Source of the DNA: Enterococcus saigonensis
Lineage (GTDB): Bacteria; Bacillota; Bacilli; Lactobacillales; Enterococcaceae
DNA: 64,000 nucleotides
Reading direction: 5' to 3'
Assembly: GCF_011397115.1 (NCBI RefSeq)
Contig: NZ_AP022822.1
Coordinates: forward strand, 1,849,001 to 1,913,000
The stretch's first letter is position 1. Each line of letters starts with the position of its first letter. Both the position numbers and the translations under genes were made by a program. The notes below the pieces were generated by a model. That model saw only the letters and a list, made by a program, of their open reading frames with translations. It was not told the DNA's origin and ran no database searches. This document shows, piece after piece, positions 49,339 through 58,059 of this stretch.

Positions 49339-50318
49339 TGTACTTCCTTCTTTCGTAAAGTATCTCGCGTGACTAAACGAGTAGGTAATATTAATTTTTT
49401 TTGCATTACTTTTTGTCCATTCATTAATTGATACAGCATTTCTGCTCCCTTATACCCCATTTCATAGGCCGGCTGATGAATAGTAGTCAATGGCGGTACC
49501 ACCAAATTACTAATTGGAATATCATCATAGCCGATTACTTGTAACTCATCAGGAACTTTGATATTACGGCGATAAGCCTCTTGAATGAGTGCAATTGCAT
49601 GTATATCACTAGGCGCAATAACAGTATCAACTTGCGAAAATTCTTCAAATACCGCTTGGGCGGTACTAATTGCATCCTCTAATAAAAACGATACTGAATT
49701 TATAATATAATAATTACTCTTTTGCTGGTTCAAAACACTCAAAACCCCTTGTAGTCGTTCTTGAGAGCGATCAATTTCTTTCGGTCCAGAAATAACAATA
49801 ATTTCTTTTGTCTTTCGTTTTAAAACCGTTGTTGCAGCTAAGGCGCCACCAGCTACGTCATCTGCATGAATAGAATACTCTGAATCTTTACCAACACGGT
49901 CTAAAAATACTAACGGATGAACACTATTATAAAAAGCATAATCGTTGTCAACAGCTGATAATACACCAGCAACATTATTTTGACTAAAAGCGTGTATGTA
50001 ATCATTAGCCCGTTCAGGATTTTCTTGAACGTTACCTAAAATAACTTGATAACCTTTTGCTTGTAAAAAATCTTCGACACCTTTTGCTAATAAAGGAAAA
50101 AAAGGATTGGAAATATCCGGTAGTAATAACCCCACTAGCTTTGACTTTTTTTGATAAAGAGAGCGTGCTACCTCGTTAGGACGAAAATCTAAAATTTTTA
50201 CCGCATTATCAATCTTTTTACGAGAGTCTTCACTAACATATCCACTACCATTGATTGCTCTTGAAACCGTTGCAACAGATAGTCCTGCTAATTTTGCGAC
50301 ATCACGAATTGTTGCCAT
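49335..50318 (-). CDS. rbsR: Ribose operon repressor (LacI family)
   Basis: 327 residues from the ATG at 50318; the helix-turn-helix starts immediately (ATIRDVAKLAGLSVATVSRAIN), so the upstream in-frame start at 50354 is not used. The hinge helix is near VARSLYQKKS. The effector domain (about 60-325) has GLLLPDISNPFFPLLAKG and VIGYDDIPISNLVVPPLTTI. It is the first gene of the ribose operon and is expected to repress it through the 20 bp palindrome just upstream. Confidence 0.93.
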   Translation of the reverse strand: MATIRDVAKLAGLSVATVSRAINGSGYVSEDSRKKIDNAVKILDFRPNEVARSLYQKKSKLVGLLLPDISNPFFPLLAKGVEDFLQAKGYQVILGNVQENPERANDYIHAFSQNNVAGVLSAVDNDYAFYNSVHPLVFLDRVGKDSEYSIHADDVAGGALAATTVLKRKTKEIIVISGPKEIDRSQERLQGVLSVLNQQKSNYYIINSVSFLLEDAISTAQAVFEEFSQVDTVIAPSDIHAIALIQEAYRRNIKVPDELQVIGYDDIPISNLVVPPLTTIHQPAYEMGYKGAEMLYQLMNGQKVMQKKLILPTRLVTRDTLRKKEVQ

Positions 50319-50334
50319 TTGTTCACCAACTTCC

Positions 50335-50354
50335 TTGTGTAACCGTTTACACAA
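50335..50354. promoter_or_regulatory. RbsR operator that is also a perfect cre
   Basis: TTGTGTAACCGTTTACACAA on the plus strand is palindromic except at the central pair positions. Its core on the minus strand, TGTAAACGGTTACA, satisfies every fixed position of the cre consensus TGWAANCGNTNWCA. It lies between the -10 element and the rbsR start. RbsR and CcpA may compete for it. Confidence 0.8.
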
Positions 50355-50356
50355 AT

Positions 50357-50385
50357 AATATAAATGATTTCTTTTTAAATTGCAA
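50357..50385 (-). promoter_or_regulatory. Promoter of the ribose operon
   Basis: TTGCAA, 17 nt spacer, TATATT on the minus strand, directly upstream of the palindromic operator. Confidence 0.7.
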
Positions 50386-50513
50386 CCAATTCATCTAATT
50401 TTTTTATGAATAAATGAAAAATAAGAAATAGCTGCATACAAATACAAAGTAGCCACTGACTATTTTTAGTCGTGAATCTATTACAGGAGAACTTGTTTTA
50501 CTTTTGTTATATA

Positions 50514-50556
50514 TAAAAAGGTTGAAACAAATGTCAATTTAACACTTGTTTCAACC
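50514..50556 (-). terminator. Terminator of trxA
   Basis: 11 bp perfect stem GGTTGAAACAA/TTGTTTCAACC, followed by TTTTTATATA on the minus strand, 20 nt past the trxA stop. Confidence 0.85.
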
Positions 50557-50575
50557 CAGATAGTAAAATTAAACG

Positions 50576-50890
50576 TTATAAATGTGTTGCAATTAATTGT
50601 TCTAATTGATCTTTAGTGTGCACGCCAATCACTTTTTCAACAACTTCGCCATCTTTTTTTAGTAACAAAGTTGGAATACTCATAACGCCAAACTGTGCTG
50701 GAGTTTCAGGATTTTCATCCACATCCATTTTAACGATTTTCAATTCATCTTCATCATGGTTAGCGGCTAATTGATCTAAAATTGGGGCTTGCATCCGACA
50801 AGGACCACACCAAGTTGCCCAAAAGTCGATTAATACTAAACCTTCGTCCGTTTCACTTGCAAATGTAGCATCTGTAATTGCTTTTGACAT
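50576..50890 (-). CDS. trxA: Thioredoxin
   Basis: 104 residues from the ATG at 50890 (CGGAGG 8 nt upstream). The frame continues upstream, but those residues are not part of the family. The redox site is WATWCGPCRMQAP near 27-39 and the cis-Pro loop is SIPTLLL near 74. It reduces protein disulfides in the cytoplasm. Separated from mutS2 by 213 nt that contain a TGCTATACT-type extended -10 on the minus strand (50979-50987) and an inverted repeat (50941-50966, TGATAA...TTATCA). Confidence 0.96.
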   Translation of the reverse strand: MSKAITDATFASETDEGLVLIDFWATWCGPCRMQAPILDQLAANHDEDELKIVKMDVDENPETPAQFGVMSIPTLLLKKDGEVVEKVIGVHTKDQLEQLIATHL

Positions 50891-51103
50891 ATTATTACCT
50901 CCGATTTTGCTGTTGGATTTTCCCAACTGAATTACCTAAATGATAATCTTAAATTAGATTTATCATCTCTCTAAAAAGAGTATAGCACTGAAAAGATCAC
51001 GATGATAATTTTTTGCTTACAATTGGTAAGTGTAAAAAAGTCATTGTAATACTCCCTGTAAGTAGAGCCTTAATTTAAACATTCTTAGCAGAAAGTTTAA
51101 AGA

Positions 51104-53473
51104 TTATTTAAATTTAACAATTGTGGCACCATTACCGCCTTGATTGGGTGGAGCAAATTCAAAACTTTTTACACTGCGATGGCTTTTTAAATAATCCGTA
51201 ATTCCTTGGCGTAATGCCCCGGTCCCTTTCCCGTGAACAATCGTTACTTGTGGATACCCTGCCAATATGGCAGCATCCAAATATTGATCTACTTCATTTA
51301 GTGCTTCTTCATACCGCTTGCCTCTTAAGTCAAGCTGTGTTGCTACATGGCTGTTGTTATCAGAACGAATCGTACTCACCACACGCTGCACCGGCTCTTT
51401 GGTTGGCGCAACAGTTTGCAATTCACTTTCAGGTAATGTCATCTTTAAGATGCCCAATTGAACTTGCCAATTGTTATCACCCATTTTTTTAATTAAGATT
51501 CCTCTTTGACCATAAGAAGCAACTAAAACCTCATCGCCTACTTTTAATTTTTTTGCTTGTTTAGCTTTTTGCAAAATTTTATTTTTCTTCAAATGGTTAT
51601 CTTCTTTTTGATGCAGGTTATCTAATTTACTCCGTGCATCAATTAACTCATGCTCCTTGACTTGTGCTTGACCGGCGGCTAATTGTTTTTTGCGCAAATC
51701 AGAAATAATTACTTCAGCTTCTTCTTTAGCTTCTTCAACAATTGTATTGGCTTGTTTTTTTGCCTTTTCTAATTCTTTTTCCCGTTCTTCAAAGAAGTAA
51801 CTGTAAGCATCTTTTAATTCTTGTTGTAACTTAGCTGCTTCATCGACATAATGCCGTATCTCTAAATATTCTGTTTCAGTCATTTTACGTCGATTTTCTA
51901 AATCGGCAATCATTTCATTTAAATCCTGACTTTCCCCATCCATAATTTGCTTAGCTGCTGTAATAATATGCGTATCCAATCCAAGACGTTTGGAAATTTC
52001 AAAAGCATTACTACGTCCAGGCACACCAATTAATAAACGATAAGTGGGACTTAGGGTATCAACATCAAACTCCATACTAGCATTAATAGTGTTACTGCGA
52101 TTGTACCCATAAACTTTTAATTCTGGATAATGCGTAGTTGCCATAACATAAGCTAATTTTGCACCTAAAGCATCTAATATGGCAATGGCAAGTGCAGCGC
52201 CTTCTTGCGGATCAGTTCCTGCTCCTAATTCATCAAATAAAACCAAACTATGTTCATCTACTTGATCCAAAATGGTGACAATATTGGTCATGTGAGAAGA
52301 AAAGGTCGATAAACTTTGTTCGATTGATTGCTCATCGCCAATATCAGCAAAAATTTCATGAAAAATTCCCATTTGGCTCTCTTCGCCTGCTGGAATTGGT
52401 AAGCCGGACTGTCCCATTAATTGCAATAATCCCAAAGTTTTTAAAGTAATAGTTTTACCACCGGTATTCGGTCCTGTTATAACAACTGCTTGGAAATCTT
52501 TTCCTATCATAATATCATTTGCAACAACAACGGTTTGATCAATTAGAGGATGACGGGCCTGCTTGAAATAGACATGGTTTTCAGGGCTAATCGTTGGTAC
52601 AACAGCTTTCAACTCTTTACCAAAACGAGCTTTCGCATTCATCAGGTCAAATTTACCTAATACATAAGCATTGTGAATAATCTCTTTTTGGTATGGAACC
52701 AGTTCAGCGGAAAGTTCAGACAAAATCCGTTCAACTTCTTGTCGTTCATTAATTTGGTGTTGTCGTAAACGGTTATTAGAATCAACAATTTGTTTTGGTT
52801 CAATAAAAAGCGTTTGACCTGAAGAACTTTGGTCATGGACTACACCACCAAAGACACTACGATACTCTTGCTTAACGGGAATTACGTAACGATCATTTCG
52901 CATAGTGATGATTGTATCACTCAAATAGCGCGCATTATTTCCCCGTAAAATGGCATCTAATTGTTCCCGAATCGTTTGTTCACTGCGGCGAATATTATTG
53001 CGAATTATTTTTAATTCAGGCGAAGCCTCATCTGTGACATAGCCGTCTTCATCAATTGCAGTTTGTAAACGTCTTGTCAATTCTGGCATAGTCGCCAATT
53101 GTTCCGCCCAATTATATAGACGTAAAAATTCAATTTCACTGTCAATTAAGTCCGCAATAAATTTTTTGACTTGGCCGGTTGTGGATAAAACACGAGCAAT
53201 TTGGGCCAGTTCAACACCATTTAAGTCAGCGCCGATTTCAATTCGCTTCATTTGTGGCCGAATATTTTCAATCTTAGGAATTGGAATTCCTCCGCGCAAT
53301 CGTTGAACTTTTAGTCCATCTGCGGTTTCATTCAGCCAATTATTTATTACTACTTCATCAATACTAGGTACTAAACTTTCTAATTCTTCTTCCCCTTGTG
53401 CAGTTTGGAGATATTGGGCCACCATTTGTTTCACACGGGAAAGCTCTAAAGTTTCATAGATACGTTTGTTCAT
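51104..53473 (-). CDS. mutS2: Endonuclease MutS2 / ribosome rescue factor RqcU
   Basis: 789 residues. The N-terminal lever/clamp region (about 1-290) lacks the mismatch-recognition domain of MutS. The ATPase domain has Walker A ITGPNTGGKTITLK near 333, Walker B LVLFDELGAGTDPQEGA near 407 and THYPELK near 446. A coiled-coil region lies around 515-630, then a KOW-like segment (KVGDEVLVASYGQRG near 645), and the C-terminal Smr domain begins at LDLRGKRYEEALNEV near 713 with HGKGTGALR near 755. Family members suppress recombination and, in Bacillus, split collided ribosomes. Downstream of cvpA with an attenuator between. Confidence 0.95.
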   Translation of the reverse strand: MNKRIYETLELSRVKQMVAQYLQTAQGEEELESLVPSIDEVVINNWLNETADGLKVQRLRGGIPIPKIENIRPQMKRIEIGADLNGVELAQIARVLSTTGQVKKFIADLIDSEIEFLRLYNWAEQLATMPELTRRLQTAIDEDGYVTDEASPELKIIRNNIRRSEQTIREQLDAILRGNNARYLSDTIITMRNDRYVIPVKQEYRSVFGGVVHDQSSSGQTLFIEPKQIVDSNNRLRQHQINERQEVERILSELSAELVPYQKEIIHNAYVLGKFDLMNAKARFGKELKAVVPTISPENHVYFKQARHPLIDQTVVVANDIMIGKDFQAVVITGPNTGGKTITLKTLGLLQLMGQSGLPIPAGEESQMGIFHEIFADIGDEQSIEQSLSTFSSHMTNIVTILDQVDEHSLVLFDELGAGTDPQEGAALAIAILDALGAKLAYVMATTHYPELKVYGYNRSNTINASMEFDVDTLSPTYRLLIGVPGRSNAFEISKRLGLDTHIITAAKQIMDGESQDLNEMIADLENRRKMTETEYLEIRHYVDEAAKLQQELKDAYSYFFEEREKELEKAKKQANTIVEEAKEEAEVIISDLRKKQLAAGQAQVKEHELIDARSKLDNLHQKEDNHLKKNKILQKAKQAKKLKVGDEVLVASYGQRGILIKKMGDNNWQVQLGILKMTLPESELQTVAPTKEPVQRVVSTIRSDNNSHVATQLDLRGKRYEEALNEVDQYLDAAILAGYPQVTIVHGKGTGALRQGITDYLKSHRSVKSFEFAPPNQGGNGATIVKFK

Positions 53474-53498
53474 TTTTTCACCTACCTGTTAAAATGTG

Positions 53499-53545
53499 AA
53501 AAAACAGGACAGTTCAGCTGCTGCTAAACACCGCCCTGTTTTTTT
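53499..53545 (-). terminator. Attenuator between cvpA and mutS2
   Basis: AAAAAACAGG pairs with CCTGTTTTTT around an internal CAGCAGCTG hairpin, followed by T6 in the minus direction. It lies only 26 nt upstream of the mutS2 start, so it probably limits readthrough. Confidence 0.7.
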
Positions 53546-54092
53546 AAGCAAGAATACTTGTTACCCACAGATTTTTAAAGAGCCAAGACAAAATAAAAGA
53601 ATGTTCCACAATCATACGGGCGGAAAAGTGATCTCGAAATATATTTTGAATAGTTGCTAAAGGAATCATTGATAAAACAAAAAGCGCAAAGAAAATGACA
53701 ACATACGCAGTCAATACATTTAATAAACCGCCTAATACCCAATCGTAATTGTCCAATAAACGTTTAAAACGTAAATTATTAAAAAAAACCGCAATTAAAC
53801 TCGTAATCAGCCAGCCAATAAACATAACCACCAAAAACGCTACTGCTGCATAATAAGCTTTATCCAAATCCAAAGATTGTGTTTGATTATAAAAAACCAT
53901 ATTTGAATCTGGTGTGACAGAAGGATATGGAATATAGAGTTCTATTTTTTTTGCTAGACCTTGATAGCTAAAACACGCCACCGCAAAAGATAAAAAATAT
54001 CCCAGCGTGTATACAAGTTGTAACGGCGTTCCACGTCGTCCTCCAATATAAAACGCAATCACAAGTATCAGGATAATCAATAATCCAACCAT
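53544..54092 (-). CDS. cvpA: CvpA family membrane protein
   Basis: 182 residues with four hydrophobic segments (about 2-15, 28-42, 80-105, 118-145). GGRRGTPLQLVYTLGYFLSF near 17-36 matches the CvpA/YshB pattern. In enteric bacteria CvpA is linked to colicin V production and envelope stress; in Bacillota it is found between zapA and mutS2, as here, without a settled role. It starts 3 nt after the zapA stop. Confidence 0.88.
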   Translation of the reverse strand: MVGLLIILILVIAFYIGGRRGTPLQLVYTLGYFLSFAVACFSYQGLAKKIELYIPYPSVTPDSNMVFYNQTQSLDLDKAYYAAVAFLVVMFIGWLITSLIAVFFNNLRFKRLLDNYDWVLGGLLNVLTAYVVIFFALFVLSMIPLATIQNIFRDHFSARMIVEHSFILSWLFKNLWVTSILA

Positions 54093-54095
54093 CTG

Positions 54096-54545
54096 TTAGT
54101 CCTTTCTGTCTGGTGACGTCTTTTGTTTAATTTGCTCTTTTCTTGCTTCATTCAAAATTTGTTGGGCTTGCACATGATTTTTAATATCAACATCTTCTCG
54201 TCCCTGTGCGGCTAAATACTTTCTGGCCTCGTTTTCAATTGCTTCAATTCGCTTGATGCGATTTTCCAACTCGACAATCCGAACGGTCTTCTCACGTAAG
54301 TCTTGTACCTCTTTTTGCAAATTAAGTAATTCTGCTTGTTTATCTACTTGATCTGAGACTGCATTAACAGCTAATAAAATCGCAGCTTGTTCATCATTAA
54401 TCTGGGGCGAAATAGTTTTTATCTCACTCAACTGTTCATTCACAAGTTTTGTGACCAGATTCATATGCTGTGAGCTTTTTTCACCAATAATCGTGTATGT
54501 ACGATTGGCAATCACAGCTTTATAGCGTTTGCGTTCCGCTACCAT
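54096..54545 (-). CDS. zapA: Cell division protein ZapA
   Basis: 149 residues from the ATG at 54545 (GGGAAG 7 nt upstream), where the family start is found: VAERKRYKAVIANRTYTIIG. The globular domain spans about 1-65 (HMNLVTKLVNEQLSEIK), followed by a helix AAILLAVNAVSDQVD and a long coiled coil to about 125. It promotes FtsZ bundling at the division site. It heads a zapA-cvpA-mutS2 operon and is divergent from rnhC. Confidence 0.92.
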   Translation of the reverse strand: MVAERKRYKAVIANRTYTIIGEKSSQHMNLVTKLVNEQLSEIKTISPQINDEQAAILLAVNAVSDQVDKQAELLNLQKEVQDLREKTVRIVELENRIKRIEAIENEARKYLAAQGREDVDIKNHVQAQQILNEARKEQIKQKTSPDRKD

Positions 54546-54744
54546 GCTCTGTCTTCCCTTCTTCATAACATTCAGAAAACCAACTGTATTATTTTCACTA
54601 AAGTTTTAGTGGCAAACTCCTGTATATTATAGGGGAAAAAGCGCAAAATTTCCACGATTAGTTAAAAATCTCCCGTTTGTCGCCTACTTTTTTATATCTA
54701 TGTTAAAATCTAATAGCAAATATACCATAAAAAAGGACGTTTTC

Positions 54745-55680
54745 ATGAATACAACAGTTTTAAAACTCAGTAAAGTACAACTCGATCAGTTAAAAGCGCA
54801 CTATGCTGCTTTTACGGTGCCAAATAAAAATCCTTATACGCTTTTTGTTGCCAAAAAAGGAGGTGTAACCATCACAGGTTATACTTCTGGTAAAGTCGTA
54901 TTTCAAGGTACTAATGCATCAACAGAGGCTGCTATTTGGCAAAAAGAAAATACAGCAGTGAGAGATAAAAAACATAGCCAAAAAAACAATATCACAACTA
55001 GTGGGTTACCAAAAGATTTTGCTCAAAAGAGTATTATTGGTAGTGACGAGGTAGGAAATGGTAGCTATTTTGGACCATTAGTGGTCTGTGCTGTTTATGC
55101 TGCAAATGAAAATCTGCCTTATTTAAAAAAAATTGGTGTTAAAGACTCCAAAATGTTAACGGATCACGAAATTCGTCACTTAGCACCAAAAATCAAAGCC
55201 ACTGTTCCGTTTCAAAAATTAGTCGTAACTCCAGCGAAATATAACGAAATTCAACCAAAATATAACGCTGTACGCATGAAAGTTGCCTTGCATAATCAGG
55301 CAATTTACTTACTTCAACAAAAAATTATGCCTGCTAAAGCTGAAGGCATCCTGATTGATCAATTCACCACAGAAGCGAACTACCGTAAATATTTACAGCA
55401 AGAAAAAAACCAGGTTACTTCTGGATTACATTTTGTAACAAAAGGAGAGCAGTATCACCTCTCTGTTGCGGCGGCTTCCATTTTGTGTCGCGCTAGCTTT
55501 TTAGCAGAATTAGAGGCTGCTTCACAGGAGCTTGGCTTTACAGTTCCTTCAGGCGCTGGGAGTAAATCTGATCTAGTCGCAGCTAAAATTTTACAACAAG
55601 GTGGCATAAAATTGTTGGCTAACTATGCTAAATTACATTTTGCCAATACTCAAAAAGCACAAAAATTAGCGGGCTACTAA
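54745..55680 (+). CDS. rnhC: Ribonuclease HIII
   Basis: 311 residues from the ATG at 54745, which has AAGGA 8 nt upstream. The N-terminal TBP-like substrate-binding domain (about 1-85) is followed by the RNase H domain. DEDE-type residues: IIGSDEVGNGSYFGPLVV near 97-114, KDSKMLTD near 135, ILIDQFTT near 207 and SVAAASILCRA near 240. It cleaves RNA in RNA-DNA hybrids. Position next to zapA/cvpA/mutS2 is conserved in Bacillota. Confidence 0.96.
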   Translation: MNTTVLKLSKVQLDQLKAHYAAFTVPNKNPYTLFVAKKGGVTITGYTSGKVVFQGTNASTEAAIWQKENTAVRDKKHSQKNNITTSGLPKDFAQKSIIGSDEVGNGSYFGPLVVCAVYAANENLPYLKKIGVKDSKMLTDHEIRHLAPKIKATVPFQKLVVTPAKYNEIQPKYNAVRMKVALHNQAIYLLQQKIMPAKAEGILIDQFTTEANYRKYLQQEKNQVTSGLHFVTKGEQYHLSVAAASILCRASFLAELEAASQELGFTVPSGAGSKSDLVAAKILQQGGIKLLANYAKLHFANTQKAQKLAGY

Positions 55681-55700
55681 CTTTTTATTTCCCCACAGCA

Positions 55701-55790
55701 ATACCCGAAAGATTCGCACATTACCTACAACTTCGAATAATCAAAAATGGGTAGGTAACACTGTGTCAAAATCTTTCGGGTATTTTATTT
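55701..55790 (+). terminator. Large stem-loop terminator of rnhC
   Basis: Outer 14 bp perfect stem ATACCCGAAAGATT/AATCTTTCGGGTAT (55701-55714, 55770-55783) with an inner stem TTACCTAC/GTAGGTAA (55721-55728, 55751-55758), then TATTTTATTTC. It is larger and more structured than the other terminators here. Confidence 0.7.
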
Positions 55791-55802
55791 CAATGCCAAA
55801 AA

Positions 55803-56162
55803 TTAAACTTTGGGACCTTTAAATAATTTAGAAAAATCCCCTTTTTGCGTTTGAAATTTATAAAAAATATGGAATAGACCACAAGCAACCATTAAAATGC
55901 CATAGTAGAAATTACCTTGCCAGACCGCAAAAGTATTTAGAGCCGCAATCAGCGCCAAAACAATAATATAGCAAACTAACACACGAATCATAACACCTTT
56001 AGGCTGAATTTTATTGAAGTATTCTTCCCATGCACTTTGATCCATTTTGCTGACTTTACTTTTTATTTGTAAATACAATAACCAAACACCTGTACTTAAA
56101 AACAAGGCGCTGTAAATGCCAACTAGAATCATGACAAATAAACTTAAAATATCATTGACCAT
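55803..56162 (-). CDS. Uncharacterised small membrane protein
   Basis: 119 residues from the ATG at 56162 (GGAAG 6 nt upstream). An in-frame ATG at 56192 would add ten residues but lacks a site. Three hydrophobic segments (about 5-30, 58-78, 84-100) and a basic C-terminus (QTQKGDFSKLFKGPKV). I do not recognise the family. It lies between the rnhC terminator and the exporter operon and is on the same strand as the latter, starting about 95 nt after it, so it could be its last gene. Confidence 0.65.
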   Translation of the reverse strand: MVNDILSLFVMILVGIYSALFLSTGVWLLYLQIKSKVSKMDQSAWEEYFNKIQPKGVMIRVLVCYIIVLALIAALNTFAVWQGNFYYGILMVACGLFHIFYKFQTQKGDFSKLFKGPKV

Positions 56163-56255
56163 TTTAAACTTCCAATCTATTAAAATATCCATTTAGACAT
56201 CCAAAAATGTCTGCTACGATTTTAACACAGCAACTTAGAATGTCAAAATTGTTGA

Positions 56256-58010
56256 TTAAGCTGATAATTGGGCCGCTTGCATCTGATACATTTGATAATA
56301 AATTCCAGCTTCTTGTAATAAAGTTCCATGCGTTCCACACTCCACAATTTTCCCCTGATCTAAAACCAAAATTTCATCAGCTTCTTTAATAGTAGAAAGC
56401 CGATGGGCAATAATAAACGTAGTCCGCCCTTTTTGTAAAACTTCCATAGCTTTTTGAATGATTGCTTCTGTTTGTGTATCTACATGACTTGTGGCTTCAT
56501 CTAAAATTAAAATTTTAGGATTGAATACTAAAGCTCTAGCAAAGCTAATCAACTGTCTTTCACCACTAGAAAAAGCTTGACCTTTTTCCACTACTGGGTG
56601 ATGGATACCATCAGGATAACGCGAGATTAAATACTCAGCGCCAACTTGTTTCAAAGCTGTGATAACCATTTCTTCACTAACATTTTTATCTCCCATATGA
56701 ATATTACTGGCAATCGTACCGCTGAATAAATAAGGGTCTTGCATGACAATTGCCATAAATTTCCGCAAAGACTGGCGGCTATAGTCACTGATTTTTTGAC
56801 CATCAATAAAAATTTCGCCGCTGTCGGGTTCGTAAAAACGAAAAAGTAAATTTAAAATACTGGATTTCCCCGAACCAGTGTGACCGACTAATGCTATTGT
56901 CTCACCAGGTTGTGCCGAAAAATTAATGTGATGCAAGACTGTTTGCTCAGAGGTATAGCCAAAAGACACATCCTTAAATGTGACTGCACCTTCTTTAATG
57001 TGTATCGCTTTTTCCTCTTGGCTTTCAATCGGTTCATCCATCAATTCAAAAATTCTCGTTCCTGAAGCTAATGATTGTTGAACACCTGCTACAGTTTGTA
57101 CCATTCCTTCGATTGGATCAAACAAGCGGTTGATATAATCAATAAAAGCATATAATAAACCCGCAGAAATCGCTAATTGACCATTTAAGAAAAAACTAGC
57201 TAATGTTGTAACTACCAGTAGAATAGTTCCGTTTCGCAAAAATGTTCCAAGTCCCCAAGCAGCGCCTGCGTCAAGTAATAGCGCCTTTTTCCCCATATCA
57301 AACCACTTTGTTACCGTTTGAGAAAACTCTTTTAATAATTGTTTTTCCTTTTGAAAAGCCTGAATCACTGCTACACCTTGGACGAATTCATTTAATTGCC
57401 CACTAATTTGCGAAATATATTCGCGCAATGCTAAATTGTATTTTGCAGCTTTTTTAGTATATAAATTCTGCCACAACACTAATATAGGTAATAAAATTAA
57501 AAGTGCTACACCTAAGCGGATATCAAGTAAGAAAATGGCAATGTAAACTCCGGTAATTTGAATGACATTACTTAAAAGATTGCTAATTACACTAACGTAA
57601 AAACTGGAACGTAATACTTCTGTATCATTGGTAATACGCGCAACGATTTTCCCTGCGGGTAGTTTGTCAAAATAAGCAACTGGTAATTGGTGTAAATGCG
57701 AAAACAATTGATCACGCATTTTTTTGACAATTTGATTGGCCATTTTTCGTAATTGCAAAATACTAAAATAGCGAAAGAGTGAACCCACAATATTTAATAC
57801 TAAATAAAAAGATAGTAATTGAATTAAAACAAGCACGGGTAGATTTCCTGTATCAAAAGACGGCGTCATAACATCGTCAATCAGCCTTTTGGCAATTAAC
57901 GGTGAAATTAATTCTAATCCTGAAGCTAAAATTAATAGCAATACGCTCATCCAAAAGATCAGTTTATGGGCCTTTAAGTAACTTAAAAGGCGCTTAATTA
58001 TTTTAAACAT
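56256..58010 (-). CDS. yheH: Heterodimeric ABC multidrug exporter subunit, BmrD/YheH/EfrD-like
   Basis: 584 residues: six membrane helices (about 15-305) and an ATPase domain. Walker A VGHTGSGKSSIL near 375, Walker B ILILDEATSHVDTQTE near 500 with the catalytic Glu intact, and H-loop FIIAHRLSTIKEA near 535. The signature motif is FSSGERQLISFARAL rather than LSGGQ. In heterodimeric exporters the partner-facing degenerate ATP site uses such a changed signature together with a partner lacking the Glu. This is exactly what the upstream gene supplies. It starts 49 nt after that gene. Confidence 0.88.
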   Translation of the reverse strand: MFKIIKRLLSYLKAHKLIFWMSVLLLILASGLELISPLIAKRLIDDVMTPSFDTGNLPVLVLIQLLSFYLVLNIVGSLFRYFSILQLRKMANQIVKKMRDQLFSHLHQLPVAYFDKLPAGKIVARITNDTEVLRSSFYVSVISNLLSNVIQITGVYIAIFLLDIRLGVALLILLPILVLWQNLYTKKAAKYNLALREYISQISGQLNEFVQGVAVIQAFQKEKQLLKEFSQTVTKWFDMGKKALLLDAGAAWGLGTFLRNGTILLVVTTLASFFLNGQLAISAGLLYAFIDYINRLFDPIEGMVQTVAGVQQSLASGTRIFELMDEPIESQEEKAIHIKEGAVTFKDVSFGYTSEQTVLHHINFSAQPGETIALVGHTGSGKSSILNLLFRFYEPDSGEIFIDGQKISDYSRQSLRKFMAIVMQDPYLFSGTIASNIHMGDKNVSEEMVITALKQVGAEYLISRYPDGIHHPVVEKGQAFSSGERQLISFARALVFNPKILILDEATSHVDTQTEAIIQKAMEVLQKGRTTFIIAHRLSTIKEADEILVLDQGKIVECGTHGTLLQEAGIYYQMYQMQAAQLSA

Positions 58011-58059
58011 TTTTTTACTCCTTACGAAATATCATCAAGCAACGTTTTTTAACAAACTC

